Below are positions 11,411 to 23,941 of a DNA stretch of 64,000 bases, piece by piece. Location: positions 30,929,247 through 30,993,246 of the forward strand of contig NC_079488.1 of assembly GCF_020520425.1 (NCBI RefSeq). Direction: 5' to 3'. The notes beneath the pieces were generated by a model, which worked only from the letters and a program-made list of their open reading frames with translations, was not told where the DNA came from and made no database searches. Within the stretch, counting starts at the first letter, position 1, and each line of letters opens with the position of its first letter. The translations under genes were made by a program, and so were the position numbers. This stretch comes from Spinacia oleracea. Taxonomy: Eukaryota; Streptophyta; Magnoliopsida; Caryophyllales; Amaranthaceae.

Positions 11411-13874
11411 TTGATTACTACATTTGAAAAGAATTCGCAATCAATAACCATTAATAACTCAATAACTTTAAAATAAATGCTAGCATGCAATCATTAAAGC
11501 TACTAAACATTTCATTCATGCAAAAGTAAAAACATGGTCCAAAATGAATGAAACGATTCCAAGACCCTAAAAGTCCTAAATCCTTAAACAGCTTTGGCAT
11601 GTCTTAAGTAGTTTAAGATTCTAGGTAAGCAAAACCTATTGCTAGTAATCTCCAAATTACTCTTGGTTAATAAATTAATACCATAATTTATCCCATTGCC
11701 ACAACATATGCCATTGTTGTTTGAGTTGAAACCACAATCAACGTGCTCCTTTGGGACGCCTTACCATCTAAGTCAACTAATATAGCACCTCTCTTTGGCG
11801 TAAACCTACTACGTTAGATCCTTAGATTTTTGTAAGTGCTTGATTTGGAAGGCAATTTTAAACTCAATATTTCTTTGGACCTAGTTGTTTCTATGTTGGT
11901 TCGATTATTTAGTGAACTAATTCTAATCGAGTCATACAAAACAACCTATTCATGCATAATATACATTCATTCAAGCATAATATATATAAAGTGCATAAAT
12001 AAAATTGGTGAACTAGTATGGACCAAAACTCTTGTCTTGAAGCATCTAATCTTCTTCACCATCTTGTTAGCTTGGCATCATCTTGAATCTTCATTCAATG
12101 CTAACTTAAAGTTCTAAACTAGATATACTTGAAATAATAAAATTACATCAAAATTTCCATGGTTCGCAGACCATATTTAAAACTTTACATTCAAAGATAG
12201 AACGGTTCCCAGACCATATTTAACTATCCTAAAATGGCCATACTAGCTAGTCACTTGGAGTACATGCATTACATAAAATATACATTCTATGCATTCACCC
12301 ATTCGTATGCTAAAACGAATGGCCCATATATTTATGCAAGTATTTACGTGAATTAATTAAAATTCACGTTCACATAAACACGTCCTAAAAGATTAATCAA
12401 TTTCCAAATTTTTAATCCTTAGACTTTATTCTAATTAAAATTGAATTTAATTAAAATAATGCGACCTACGAAAATAATTAAAATAATTATTTCATTTTTA
12501 ATTTCATTTAGCGGCTCCAACTCAAACCAATAATTATTCCGGATAATTAATTATTTAAATACTAAATTAATCTCACGGCCCGGCTCAAGTTAAATAAAAT
12601 AATTATTAATTATCCCGTTAGCCAAATTTAATGCAAACACGAAATTCAAGCCCAACAAAAAAAAAATTAGTTTGAGTGCAATGCGGGCTAGGCTTGGGCC
12701 CACCCCAGCAATGCACGCTGTGGCCTACGATGCACACGAGCAATGCCCATGCCCCCGCAGCCCGCGCCCACGTACCCGCAACCAGTGCTGCCCCTATGTG
12801 CTGCTGTGCTCGACGCTGCGTAAGGCAAGGCTGCCTTGCTTGCTTGCAGCTATCGCAAGCCAAGGCGCCTGCCTTGCTCGCCCCTTCCTCGCCGAGCGCG
12901 CGCGCGGCACGCAGCACACTTGCTGCTGTCCGCGTCGCTGCGGTTCGGCACAGGCGTGGCAGCCCGCATGGCTCGACAAGCCACACGTCCACCCCACCTC
13001 GAGTTCGTGCCTTTGGTTCGTGCCTACGGACCAACTTAATTAAAAAAAATTAATTTTACGAATGTTTGCATTAAGTTATTTTTCATAAAAATTTACGATT
13101 TTTATTTTCGAAAAATAACGTTTTTACGATTTAATTAATTTAACAACAATTCCAATTTCGTTAAAATTATTAAATCAAGGCTAACATTATTCAAATTTTA
13201 AGAACGAACGTTTTCAACTGAAAATTTGAACTTTTAAATAATCAAATATAAAACTTTAAATCGTTCTAAACATTTAAATTTCAGATTTTTAATCAATTTG
13301 GTTTAAGTGTCGATTAAAATTAACGAAACTATTCAAAATTTTAATCCAATAATTTTTAAAATTCGCCACTGACCATGAAATTATATTCCCTTTCCCATTT
13401 CACCAAATTACTAGATCCAAATTATTTAAAAAATCAATTAGCGATCTAAAATTTACGAATTTGGGGAAAGCAGAATTAGGGTTTATAATTATAAAAAACG
13501 GCTGAAATTGCTACCATAATTAAAGATTATACCCAACAACATTGTGTCAAAATTTAAATCAATTACGAGTCGTTTAGGTCGACCAATTAATTGAAAAACT
13601 TTCCTAATTTATTAATTTTAATTTGAAATTTAACAAAAACGCCCAAAACACATAGTTCGAGGCCTGTTTTTGCAATTCCGTTTCATGTGTTGATCTTAGA
13701 AAATCGTTTTCAATCAGATTAGGGTCAGAAAAGTCAAAAATACGAAACGTTTTGAATTCAGAACCTATTACGCAATTAATTCATAATAATTCCTAAAAAT
13801 CAACAAAAATTCCAAAAATTTCGACAACAGCAAAAAACATTAAATCATGCTAATTTTTTTTTTTGAATACATAA
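11411..13874 (-). other. Long untranslated leader of Copia element B
   Basis: About 2.5 kb with no credible gene. A GC-rich island (about 12670-13010) interrupts AT-rich sequence and generates spurious open frames in all six frames. The block 11520-12330 shares order and wording with the leaders of elements A and C: a g(a)ttccaag segment, ttaggtaagcaaa, a ctcttggtt block, a gcagaccat motif, and a catactag…gtcactt stretch. Confidence 0.65.
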
Positions 13875-13888
13875 GGCTCATGATACCA
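13875..13888 (-). promoter_or_regulatory. Primer-binding site of Copia element B
   Basis: The plus strand reads ggctcatgatacca, one base before the LTR edge at 13890. It is close to the initiator tRNA-Met 3' end with one inserted base, like the site of element A at 7087-7100. Confidence 0.75.
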
Positions 13889-14373
13889 CTGTAGGGGAAT
13901 ACAGTTAAACATACATAACATGTGCGGAACATCCCCAAAGCAAGGAAACATGTATAAAGCACAGTTTAAGCAAACTTACATTCGAAGCGTGTTTTCCCGA
14001 GTATTGTATCAACGAACACGAACAAAGAACTCCACTTGTCGTTCCTCTAATTGGTTCACCGACATGTTCAGATCCGTCTTGATTATTGTAGTTTAGACAA
14101 CGCACAATATTTTTTGCTTTTCGGGATGAACAGTTTTTCACAGAGACAGAAAAACTGAAGAATGTAATTATGGAATTAGGTTTAGGTTAGATGGAAAACA
14201 GAATGTTGTAGTGTGTGAAAAAAATATAATTAACCTAATTATATTAATGATGTAACCGGCCAAAGACCAAATGGCCTTGACCGGCCACATCACCACATGC
14301 AAGCGAACATCCGCGTCCACCCACACTGCAGGCCGAAGCCCACAGTGCGCGCAGCCAAGCAGCTGGGCCGTGG

Positions 14374-15768
14374 TGAAGGAAATAATGCCCTTGGTCCAAG
14401 TATGCATTCTATGTTAAGTCTAATAAATGCGGTTCAGTATTAATTAAAAAGTTAATAATTCAGTGAGATCAAGTGAGCTGAATGCCTAGCTAGAGGCCGC
14501 TTCAGTTCAAGTGGAATTAATGATATTAATCCACAGCTTACTCTTGACTGAACCCGTAGGGTCACACAAATAGTACGTAAACGGATCAAGTATTTAATGG
14601 CATTAAATACTCCATCTATGGATATTCGGAATCGACGGATCTTGGTTTCAGTGGGAGCTGAGATCGTCACAGGCAAGAAATGAATACTCCGGAAACGATG
14701 ATATTGCCGGAAACGGAAATATGGATCGTATCGGAAATATAAATATTATCCAAGTCGTAGATGTTGCCGGAAACGGAAACATGGTACGTATCGGAAAATA
14801 TTATCGGAAATGGAAATATTGCCGGAATCAGAAATATTGCCGGAAACGGAAATATTGTCAGAATCGGAAATATTATCGGAATCGGAAAATAATTCCGGAA
14901 ACGGAAATATTAAATATTTGTTCGAAACGGAAATTGATTCCGGAATCGGAAATATTGAATATTGTTCGTATCGGAAATGAATTCCGGAATCGGGAAATTA
15001 ATCGGAAGCGTATCGTACGAATTAGCATCGGACGAGGCCTGCCAGACGAAGGCCCAGCACGAAGCCGGGCCATCGCCCAGCAAGCCAGCGCGCCACAAAC
15101 GCACCAGCCAAGGCTGCGCCAGGCCCACCGCAAGGCAGGCCCAGCGCGCGCCAAGGCTACGGCAGCGTGTGGGCTTGCGGCAGTGGGCTGCGAGCTCGCG
15201 GGCTGCGCGCGCGCGCATGGCGCCCCTCGTGGGCTGCTGTGCGTGCGTGTGTGTTTGTGTGCTACTCGAATCCTAAAGCTACCGGGATTTGTCATATGAT
15301 TAAATCTAATCCTAAAAGATTTAGGTTATTTAATTAGAGTCCTAGTAGGATTATAATTGAATAAATTAGTATCCTAGTAGGATTCCAAATCCTTTTCCAT
15401 AACTCTATAAATAGGTGCCTAGGGTCACATATTTACATCGAGCATTCAAGTATTCAAAGTGAGTTTTTGAGAGCAAAATTCAGTCATACAATTGCCTATA
15501 AAGTGCCGAAAATTCTAAGTACCTTAAGGGCGATTCTAGTTGGTCAATCTTAAGGCGGATCCGGACGTGCTGTGGACTATCTACGGAGGGACGACACTTG
15601 GAGTCCTAAAGACTTGTTCTTGTTCGGTTCGGGCGCAGCTAGGGAGGGCACGCAACAAAGAGTATGCATCTAAACTATGCTAAATGATTATGTGTAAATA
15701 ATATGTTTTCCTGGATTTATGGTTTTTCCGCATGATTTATGAATTGTCATATGTATCATAACCTAACA
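14374..15768 (+). mobile_element. Solo LTR of the A-family Copia
   Basis: A complete 1,395-bp LTR (TGAAGGAAATAATG…ATAACCTAACA) in plus orientation, flanked on both sides by the perfect 5-bp duplication cgtgg (14369-14373 and 15769-15773) with no internal sequence. It arose by recombination between the two LTRs of an inserted element. It carries the 18-bp repeats (about 14690-15010), the GC-rich island (about 15035-15260) and a TATA box, so it is the clearest view of the family's promoter layout. Confidence 0.97.
15406..15413 (+). promoter_or_regulatory. TATA box of A-family LTR
   Basis: TATAAATA within aactctataaataggtgcc, about 355 bp before the LTR end. Two copies of a cctagtaggat word stand just upstream. 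This puts the 18-bp repeats and the GC-rich island in U3, upstream of transcription start. Confidence 0.75.
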
Positions 15769-16326
15769 CGTGGGCCTTGCGTGCTCGCTGCTGCGATGCT
15801 GTGCGGTTGATGTGCGCTTGTACCACGCCCCGGGCTGGCTTGCTTGCTCGCGAGCTCGCTGGCTCGTTGGGCCTTGCGCGCTTGGCTCGACGGGTCGACA
15901 GCTCCGATTCGCCTCGTATTCCCGACTAACGCCTTACGGCTATTATTTATCGTATCTTATACAACGAATCACCGTCTTACGATTCGATTATTCGTTTCGC
16001 CTAGCTTACGAATATTCGCGATACGATATACGATTCCGACGCAAGGTCGTATCGTATAATACGTTTTCCAAAACTAATTTCCGAAAAGCTATTAAATGAA
16101 TTTCCGATTCATTTAATCTGGTGATCTGTTACATGTCATTGGTGTGACCTTATTGGTTCAGTCAAGAGAAAGTTGTGAGCTTAATATCCATTAGAACTCA
16201 CAGATCGGAAGCATTTCTCCAGCTAGCTATTCCGACCACTTGATCTTACTGAATTAATTGTTCGCAATTAATTTGAACCTTGGTATTAGACTTAATGCAC
16301 CTTGGGTGAAGGAAATATTTCCTTCA

Positions 16327-17063
16327 CGTTTAAAAAAGGACCAGTCATAAATTCTATTAGTGCATGGGAGGTTAAATTTTGAATGAACGCCACAGAAGAA
16401 TGACAGAATATTTGGGGATTGAATTAAATTGACATTGAAAATAATTAAGGTTGGAGAGTTTTTGGGAAGATGTAGAACGGGGAAGATGAAGTAGGGGACG
16501 GTTGTTTAGACATAATCAAGTTGAGTATTGATTCTAATTTTTGGTACTCCCTCCGTCTCATTTCTATAATCCTGTTTTCAACGTCTCATTGTTGGCCATT
16601 AAGTTTTCACTTTCCCATGTACTATATTAATTTTAAAATGTATTGAAAACCCAAAAAAATTTCCCCATGTAATACACCTTATGTTTTAATTTTTCATGTA
16701 CTATATTCCCTTTTTTATGTACTATATTTCACTTTCTCATACAAATCAATTATCAATGTACTATATTCCAATTTCCCGTGTACTATATTTCTTTTTTCTG
16801 AAAACCCGTATTTTTTGTCAATGGACCTATAAACATGGGACCAAGAGAGTACAATTCTAATAAATTAGGGATTAGTAGTATACTACATGAAAACTAATGG
16901 CAATAAAGTGGAATAATGAATATCCATTATTTTTTAATAACAAAAAGTAAATAGAAATATTAATAAGGTTTGGACTTTGGACACGTGTCTTCAAGATGGA
17001 GTTGCTTATGTGTCATTTAAATGATGATGGTTATGTTTTTTAAATACTAGGTATTGATATATT
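16327..17063. other. Flank of Copia B with no gene
   Basis: AT-rich sequence without a coding region. It contains one Stowaway-like MITE. The stretch at 17030-17057, read on the minus strand (TCAATACCTAGTATTTAAAA), resembles the 5' end of the Helitron at 23286-23620, so a truncated Helitron may be present; no matching 3' hairpin was found. Confidence 0.5.
16547..16850. mobile_element. Degenerate Stowaway-like MITE
   Basis: Begins ctccctccgtctcatttct and ends tggaccta…accaagagag, flanked by TA on both sides (16545-16546 and 16851-16852). The right inverted repeat has drifted (ctctcttggtccc against ctccctccgtctc). The 304-bp interior repeats words such as atgtactatatt and is AT-rich. Non-autonomous. 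Confidence 0.75.
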
Positions 17064-17530
17064 TGTTCCACGTTAGTTCCTATGGCCGGTCCAAGTTCCT
17101 GTCAGTTCCTACACTTAAGTTCATGTTCCTTTACTGTTCTTCTACGCTTCTCATATTTTGTAACAAGATTGGGTTAGGAACTTGAGTGAGTTCCTATTGT
17201 ATTTGGAAAGGCTTTGAGTGAAGTCTTGAGAGAGTATTAAACACAACTGAGCGTGAATGTTATACTCTTTGTATGGGATCCTAAGTTCACGGGGAACTTG
17301 AGTTGATAGAGTTTTCAATTAAGTTAGTAACAGGGTCGTTCGCTTGATGAATCCCTCGTGGTTGTGGTTTTGTCTTCTTGATAATTTTCAAGAAGATTTC
17401 CATGCTAAATTCTCTCTTGCATTATTTTATATACTTGCTTTTAAGTTTCTTTTATAATTCCCCAAAAGCTAGAAGCAAGTTCCAAACTACAATTCACCCC
17501 CCCTCTTGTATGTGTTCCATACCAATAACA
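17064..17530 (+). mobile_element. Copia-type LTR fragment
   Basis: TG/CA-bounded sequence (tgttccacgttag…ccataccaataaca) ending in a caattcacccccc stretch typical of the 3' end of several plant Copia LTRs. No primer site follows; the next bases already lead into a Copia pol. It has no visible similarity to the 3' LTR at 20833-21508, so it is either from another element or a joined remnant. No matching 5-bp duplication was found. Confidence 0.5.
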
Positions 17531-20282
17531 TTTTGAATCTAATAAACTTGTACTTACCAGAAATGGTGAATTTGTGGGTAAGGAATTTTGTAATGGGGGT
17601 TTATTTGTGCTTGATGTTGTAACTGATAATAATAATTCTTCTGCTTCTGTTTATATTGTTGAGTCAGGTTCTTTATGGCATTCTAGACTAGGTCATGTGA
17701 ATGTTGCATTTGTCAAGAGACTCAAACAACTTAGTCTTATTCCAGACTTTAGTAGTACCTCGTTTGATAAATGTGAAGTTTGTGAGCACCCTAAAAAAGC
17801 CTTTAATAAGAATGTATGTCGATCTTCTACCTTACTTGAACTAATTCATAGTGACTTAGGTGACTTTAAGAATTCCATGAGCAGAGAAGGAAAACGTTAC
17901 TATATTACCTTTGTGGATGATTTTTCTCGTTATTGTAAGGTCTATTTATTGAGTACTAAAGATGAGGCCGAAGAGAAATTCCATATTTATAAGGCTGAGG
18001 TTGAAAACTAATTAGACGTGAAAATAAAAAGAGTTAGATCAGATAGAGGTGGTGAATATGATGGAACTCCTCTAAAGAAATTTTGTGAAGCTAATGGGAT
18101 TATTCATGAGGTTACAACTCTTTATACACCTGAACAAAATGGAATAGCTGAACGCAAAAATAGAATACTTAAGGATATGATGAATTCTATGCTTATAAGT
18201 TTTGGTATGCCTACTAACATGTGGGGTGATGAAATTCTTTCTGCTTGATATGTCCTTAACCGTGTCCCCCATAAGAAATTAGATAAAACTCCATATGAAT
18301 TATTGCAAGGATTCAAGCCTAATTTGGGTTAACTTAAAGTGTGGGGGTGTTTGGGAAAAATAGGACTTCCTGATTTCCAAAGGAGTAAGATTTGACCTAA
18401 AACCGTGGATGGTATTTTTATAGGTTATGCGCCCAACGGTGCTACATATAGATTCATCCTTAAGGATGCATCATGTTTTGGACCAATTCGTGAGTCAAAG
18501 GATGTAGAGTTTTTTGAGCATATTTTTCCCATGAAAGTTAATGTTCAAGCATTTTTACCTGTTGCATCTCCATCTTCTGTTGTGCATCATGACATTACAT
18601 CATCTAGTGAAACTCTACAACCTAGAAGGAGTAAAAGAACTAGAGATGAGTCTAGCTTTGGACCCCATTTTATTATTGCCTTCCTAGTTCAGAAAGGATT
18701 ATTAGATGAGCAAGAAGTTGATGCATTTCTTTTAGAAGAGAATCCCAGATCTTATGGAGAGGCTATGAGGTCAATTGACTCAAGTTTTTGGTTAGAGGCC
18801 ATAAATAGTGAAATTGAGTCTATCATGAGTAATAACACTTGGATTTTGTCTGATTTTCCTAGAGGTTGCAAACCCTTATGCAGTAAGTGGATTTTTACTA
18901 AGAAACATACTCCAAAAGGGTCTTTGATTAAGTATAAAGCTAGGCTTGTGGTAGGAGGTCGTCGACAAAAGCATGGTATAGACTATTTTGATACATATTC
19001 TCCTGTCACTAAAGTTGCCACCATTAGAGTCTTATTTTCCCTTGCATCCATTCATGATCTTGCTGTGCATCAAATGGATGTAAAAACTGCATTTTGAATG
19101 GTGATTTGAATGAAGAAACTTATATGAAGCAACCAGAGGGATGTGTTGTTTCTGGACAGGAAGATAATGTATGCAGAGTGATTAGATCATTGTATGGTCT
19201 AAAACAAGCACCTAAACAATGATATGATAAGTTCCATCAAACCATTATTTCTAATGGCTTTCAAGTAAATGATTATGATGCTTGTGTGTATTCCAAACTT
19301 TCAAAACTTGGTTGCGTTTTCATATGTCTATATGTGGACGACATGTTGATTTTTGGTACCAATATAGACATAGTGAACGAAACCAAGGATTTCCTAAATT
19401 CTTGCTTTGAGATGAATAATTTAGGAGAGGCGGATTTGATTCTTGGCATAAAGATTACTAGAACTTCATATGAGAGGTCTTTAAACCAATCTCATTATAT
19501 TGAAAAGATTTTAAAGAAATTTGATCAATTTGATTATACTCCGGTGCAAACCCATATGATTCTAGTATTCATCTGAAAAAAACAAAGGTAATTCTGTATC
19601 ACAAGAACAATATGCCAAGATTATTTGTAGTTTGATGTTTTTGATGAACTATACAAGACCTGATATAGCGTATGCTGTTAGTAGATTGAGTAGATATACC
19701 CATACTCCTAATCAAGATCATGGGAATGCATTGATTAGATTATTGAAGTATTTAAAAGGCATTATAAATTGGGGTTTACATTATCAAAGAGCACCTTGTG
19801 TTCTTGAGGGATATTGTGATGCCAATTGGGTGTCAGATAGTGATGAGATTCAATCTACTAGTGGCTATGTTTTTACTCTAACCGGAGGAGCTATATCATG
19901 GAAATCATCTAAATAAACTTGTATTGCCAAATCTACTATGTAATATGAGTTTATTGCTTTAGAATTGGCAGGACAGGAAACTGAATGAATAAGGAGTTTG
20001 CTTGCTGATATTCCATTGTAGGGGAAACCAGCTCAATCAGTTTCAATGCACCGTGACTTACAAGCTGCAATTGGGGTAGCGAAAAATCAAGCCTATAATG
20101 GAAAGAGAAGACATATTTGCTTAACGCATGCTATAGTTAGAGATATGATCAGAGAAAATGTAATATCATTCGAGTATGTAAAGTCCGAGAGGAATATTGC
20201 AGATCCTCTCACCAAAGGCCTTTGTAGAAAAGTGGTGCTTGAGTCAGCACAAGGAATGGGTTTAAAGCCTATTGTGGAGTAA
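17531..20282 (+). pseudogene. Copia element F pol, decayed
   Basis: Plus-strand Copia pol lacking gag and protease. The order is GAG-pre-integrase (LWHSRLGHVN with CEVCEH zinc motif, about 17670-17800), integrase core (IHSDLGDF, YYITFVDDFSRY, YTPEQNGIAERKNR, about 17840-18250), integrase tail (about 18250-18450), reverse transcriptase (KWIFTKKH, KARLVVGG, MDVKTAF, SLYGLKQAPK, CLYVDDMLIFG, about 18700-19560) and RNase H ([22 protein letters not shown], ending SERNIADPLTKGL, about 19620-20280). Stops lie near 18009, 18246, 18328, 18391 and 19220. One base appears missing in the TAFLNG motif near 19093. Catalytic YVDD is kept. Not functional. Confidence 0.92.
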
Positions 20283-20832
20283 ATTGTGGTGGACACCCAT
20301 CTTAGGAATACCTAAGTTTAATGGGTCAAACGAAATCACAAAAGAACTCATGTTTGTTACTGCTACCATTCCTAATAATAAAAGTGATGTAGTATTTTTT
20401 CTAACTGTCATATGCGTAAGGTTGAGCTAAGACTCTTAATAAGTTTATAGCCTTGTGAAGGTGGTTTGTGACAGTACAAACTTGATGAACTTACCTATGT
20501 GAATGTGGGATTTACGCCCAATCCCCTATGAGAGTCCCTAAGGCTTAGGACCACCAGAGCATTCATGAAAATCCGTGTACTTATGGGGCACTAAAAATTA
20601 CAAATTGCGAAAGCGAGTCTTGATTTGAGAAAAGTTGAAATGCGTAAAAGTAGCTTACTAACTTCGTGATAGGTTCAAAGAGAAATCTACCTAAAACGAC
20701 TGTAAGATATTTTTGTATGCGTTGCGTGTTAATTCAAGTCCAAAAGACATTGGCCCTTTCAAAACAAAAGTCTCCGTGCCCAAAACGTTCGTTCCCAATT
20801 TTTTCTTGTTCTTTTGAATCATGTGGGGGGAA
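20283..20832 (+). other. 3' untranslated region and polypurine tract of Copia F
   Basis: Non-coding sequence between the end of pol and the 3' LTR. The purine run gtggggggaa at 20823-20832 immediately precedes the LTR and is the plus-strand primer for reverse transcription. Confidence 0.75.
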
Positions 20833-21508
20833 TGTTGGAGTTTCCCTCCATAAGCTTGTTTTGCTTCAAAAGAATAAAAGAGTGTTTGTCCCACATTGAC
20901 AAAAAATAAGAGTTTTACCCACTTTACATATCCACATAATACTATTATGTTTGTTAGAAGAATTGAGAGGATGCTCTAGGGAACCAAACACGCGCACGCG
21001 GGGGCTCGACCGGGCGAGTAGCGCGGCGCGTTCGCGGGTGTGGGTGAGGCCGTTTTTTCTGCCGCTCAGTCTTGCATAATGGTTAGTTTGTCATATTTGG
21101 TAACCGATTATTTTCTATAACGGTTACAAATTTTATTCCGTAAATTGAGTCATTGATTAATTCAAATTGATTACCGCATTTATTTCCTTCCGTAACTTTT
21201 TGGTCAGCCTTTCTGTTATTTATTGTGGCCTTTCTTCTACACAAGAAGACACACATAAAAGACTTACTCTACAATTTTCCTCTCAAACAAAAATTCTCTT
21301 GTTTGTTTTTGGGCAACGTTCAATCTCGTTTCCAATCTATATTTTTGTACTACACCAACGAGATTGATGTCGTGTAACCCTTGAGGTTGATTGTCAAGAG
21401 GCCGTGTGTAGGTAACGGGGAAAATTCAACTTTAGGGCAATGTTCATACACGCCACGACTTAGTTGAGATAAGTTATTCACTCATTAATAGTCATTGTTC
21501 CTACAACA
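20833..21508 (+). mobile_element. 3' LTR of Copia F
   Basis: Runs from tgttggagtttccctcc, directly after the polypurine tract, to …cattgttcctacaaca, 676 bp. Includes a GC-rich patch (about 20988-21050). No homologous 5' LTR is present in the window, so the element is truncated on the left. Confidence 0.75.
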
Positions 21509-22112
21509 ATCATCATTACCCCCATTGCTTTCAAAGAGGCTTCCGCAACAAGCGAGGGTCAGACGTACGCAACCTTACTGCTGCAATTGTAAAGAACAAC
21601 AATTCAGGTCAATATATAGATGAGCATCTTCAAGCTTGTGATTATTAAACTACTCTTAATTTATTGCGTTGCTAGACAACATAACTACAGATTGTCTTTG
21701 AACCATCCACATAGAAGCACTTAGGTACCTCTTTACCTAATATAGTATACACAGCAAAGAGATCTACGATTTCTTGTCATGGTATTCACAGATAAACAAG
21801 CTGCAGCCTGCAGAGTTACCCATACTTTTGAGCTGCCTGAAATATTGTTGAATTATAAATATGACCATGTAAACCCAGATTAAAAGTTTGAGGAAATCAC
21901 ACTTACTAATATTAAAAAAGTGAGCTTAACAATATAATATCATTAAATTTTCCTATTCAAAGAGAAATAAGATTGTAGTCAAGTGTATAATTTATGTATC
22001 TAAAACTGTTGTCTTTGTAGAAATTAACATCTTCAAAAGTTATAATACTCAAATAAACCAACCAAATCAAACATACTAATTACATTAATATACGGAGTAT
22101 CATGTTTATAAC
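21509..22112. other. Spacer with no gene
   Basis: AT-rich sequence between Copia F and a hAT element. I see no coding region, RNA gene or repeat structure in it. Confidence 0.6.
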
Positions 22113-22770
22113 CAGTGGCGGAACTGTATTGTGTCATGGTGGGTCACGTGACCCACCATTAAAATAAAGAAATTGTTTTTTAGGTTAACCTTACAGAGTA
22201 ATAAGAATAGATACATATCCGTGAATAATAATAACACAAATAAGTGAGTGCTTTAGTGGTTTTGGATTTTCTTTAAGAGTGATTTATTTGAACAGTAGGT
22301 CGCCGGTTCAAAACTGCATTCTTGCCATTTTGCTTCGTTTTATTCTTTTCTTTTTTAAAAAAAACTTTGCACTATATTGTCATTTCCATTTATCTTCCCC
22401 TCTTGTTACTTTATTAGTTTACTTTATTGTCATAGTAGTTAACTTTTTAATTTTTTTAAAATTCCTGTTATTTTCTTATGATTTTATTGTTAACTACTCC
22501 ATTTATATTATCAAAAATAAAAAAGCTACTCTATACATGTTAATTTGTATATTTATCTTTGCGAATAGTTGGAGGACTTATGTTTCTTATTTATATTTTC
22601 AAAACTACATAGCAATTGGTAAATTTTGAAGTAACTATGGTTGTAATTTGAATATTCGTCAATTTTTGGATAAATTTTTGATTTTATGTTCACGCACTAG
22701 TTAATAGTACTCCGTATATATTTGTGGACAATGGTGACACACCATCCGTAAAATCCTGGATCCGCCACTG
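22113..22770. mobile_element. Non-autonomous hAT element
   Basis: A 658-bp element with terminal inverted repeats cagtggcggaactg / ctggatccgccactg, flanked by 8-bp duplications tttataac (22105-22112) and cttataac (22771-22778), matching at 7 of 8 bases. The CAGTGGCGGA terminus and 8-bp duplication identify hAT. The interior has a ggtgggtcacgtgacccacc palindrome near the left end and no transposase, so movement would need enzyme from elsewhere. Confidence 0.88.
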
Positions 22771-23285
22771 CTTATAACTTTGACATCACAAGTTCCTGCT
22801 CATAGAGAAATACGAATGTAGACATGTAGTCATGAGTATAAAACATGTGCCTGTAACTCAGGATGGCAGCTGGTACAAGACCCTACTCGAACCTTGTTAG
22901 ATCCTACCTTAAAATTAGGGTATGCTTCTTAATTTTTTAGACCTTATAGAGTTATAAGATAAGGGTAAGGTATGGGATATGAGGTATCAGGCAGGGTATG
23001 GGTATATGAGGTATCGGGTAGGGTAGGATAAGGGTTTACTTCTTTCAGACCCTACCCATAGACCCTACCCTACCCAGACCTTAAACTCGACCCGCTCAAA
23101 TTTTATTAAAAAAAATATAAATATAAAATTAAACAAAATTCTAAAGGAATTCACAAAATCACCCCTACTCCTTTATCAGTCAATCGACACTAGCACTTTC
23201 TAAGTCAAAGAAACCTCTTACTTTGATGTTGTTTAGTTGAGAACTTAGAGATTTTATAACTTGTGAGCTTAATACTTAAATGTAA
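22771..23285. other. Spacer with gggta-rich tract, no gene
   Basis: No gene. The stretch 22900-23095 is built from repeated gggta/taccc words (gtatgggtatatgaggtatc twice with small changes) on both strands. It may be the degenerate terminal part of a DNA transposon, but no ends or duplications could be fixed. Confidence 0.5.
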
Positions 23286-23620
23286 CTAGCTTTTTAGCCC
23301 ATTCGAAGAACGGGCAATTATATAGTAATTAGATGTCTTTTAAAGTGCTGATTTTATTAAGGTTTTGTGATTTTAGTGGCAGTATATGATTGTAAATGTT
23401 AAAGTTGAAAAAAATAAAATAAATGATGAACTAATATTGAGTGTTAAAGAGGAAGATGGAGTGAAACTGTAGAATAATGTGTTGAAGCTGTAAAATACTT
23501 CGTATAACAAACAACAAAAGAAAAAAAATGAGAAATAAAAAATAATTGTATGGATGAAAGATGGGGTGACATGTGTCAGTCAATTATCTATGATTATCCT
23601 TTTTAAATACTAGGTATAGA
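23286..23620 (-). mobile_element. Non-autonomous Helitron
   Basis: On the minus strand it starts TCTATACCTAGTATTTAAAA and ends with the hairpin GCCCGTTCTTCGAATGGGC, a 7-base spacer and CTAG. The neighbouring host bases are A before and T after, the Helitron target. Length is 335 bp with no Rep/helicase gene. All four Helitron hallmarks (5' TC, 3' hairpin, CTRR end, A/T insertion without duplication) are present. Confidence 0.85.
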
Positions 23621-23941
23621 TTTGTTTAAGGAAAGATAATAATGATTTTTGTAGACCATAAAAAAAAAGGAATGGTGTTTCTAGACGCTACATCAAAATC
23701 CTAACCCTTATAAAGCTTCACACTTTAATTACTATTCACACAATAGTGAATTACGAGTATTGCCCACTTTAATTACTATTCACACAATAGTGAATTACCA
23801 GTATTGCCCCCAATTTCCTTCATATTTATTTTTTTGTCTTTTCCTTAAGAATAGTGTACTTACGTTTATAACCTTTGGCTTAATGTTGACACATTTTTCT
23901 CTTTCTTTGGGATGACTAGATGAGATCTTCACCTGCGCAAC
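23621..23941. other. Spacer with a 44-bp tandem duplication
   Basis: No gene. A 44-bp unit beginning cactttaattactattcaca occurs twice in tandem (23721-23764 and 23765-23808) with one or two changes. Confidence 0.7.

Larger units (their letters stand above)
13890..16326 (-). mobile_element. 5' LTR of Copia element B, split by a solo LTR
   Basis: Begins tgtaggggaatacag next to the primer site and ends …ggaaatatttccttca. Removing the nested solo LTR and one duplication copy leaves about 1,037 bp. The five bases after the right edge are cgttt (16327-16331), the expected target duplication; its partner is outside the window. It shares the …ccttca terminus and general design with the A-family LTR, but its body differs, so it represents a related but distinct Copia family. 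Confidence 0.85.

Noticed and set aside
22279..22629. 116-codon hydrophobic frame in the hAT element
   Set aside because: T-rich DNA reads as Phe/Leu/Ile; no hAT transposase motif is present.
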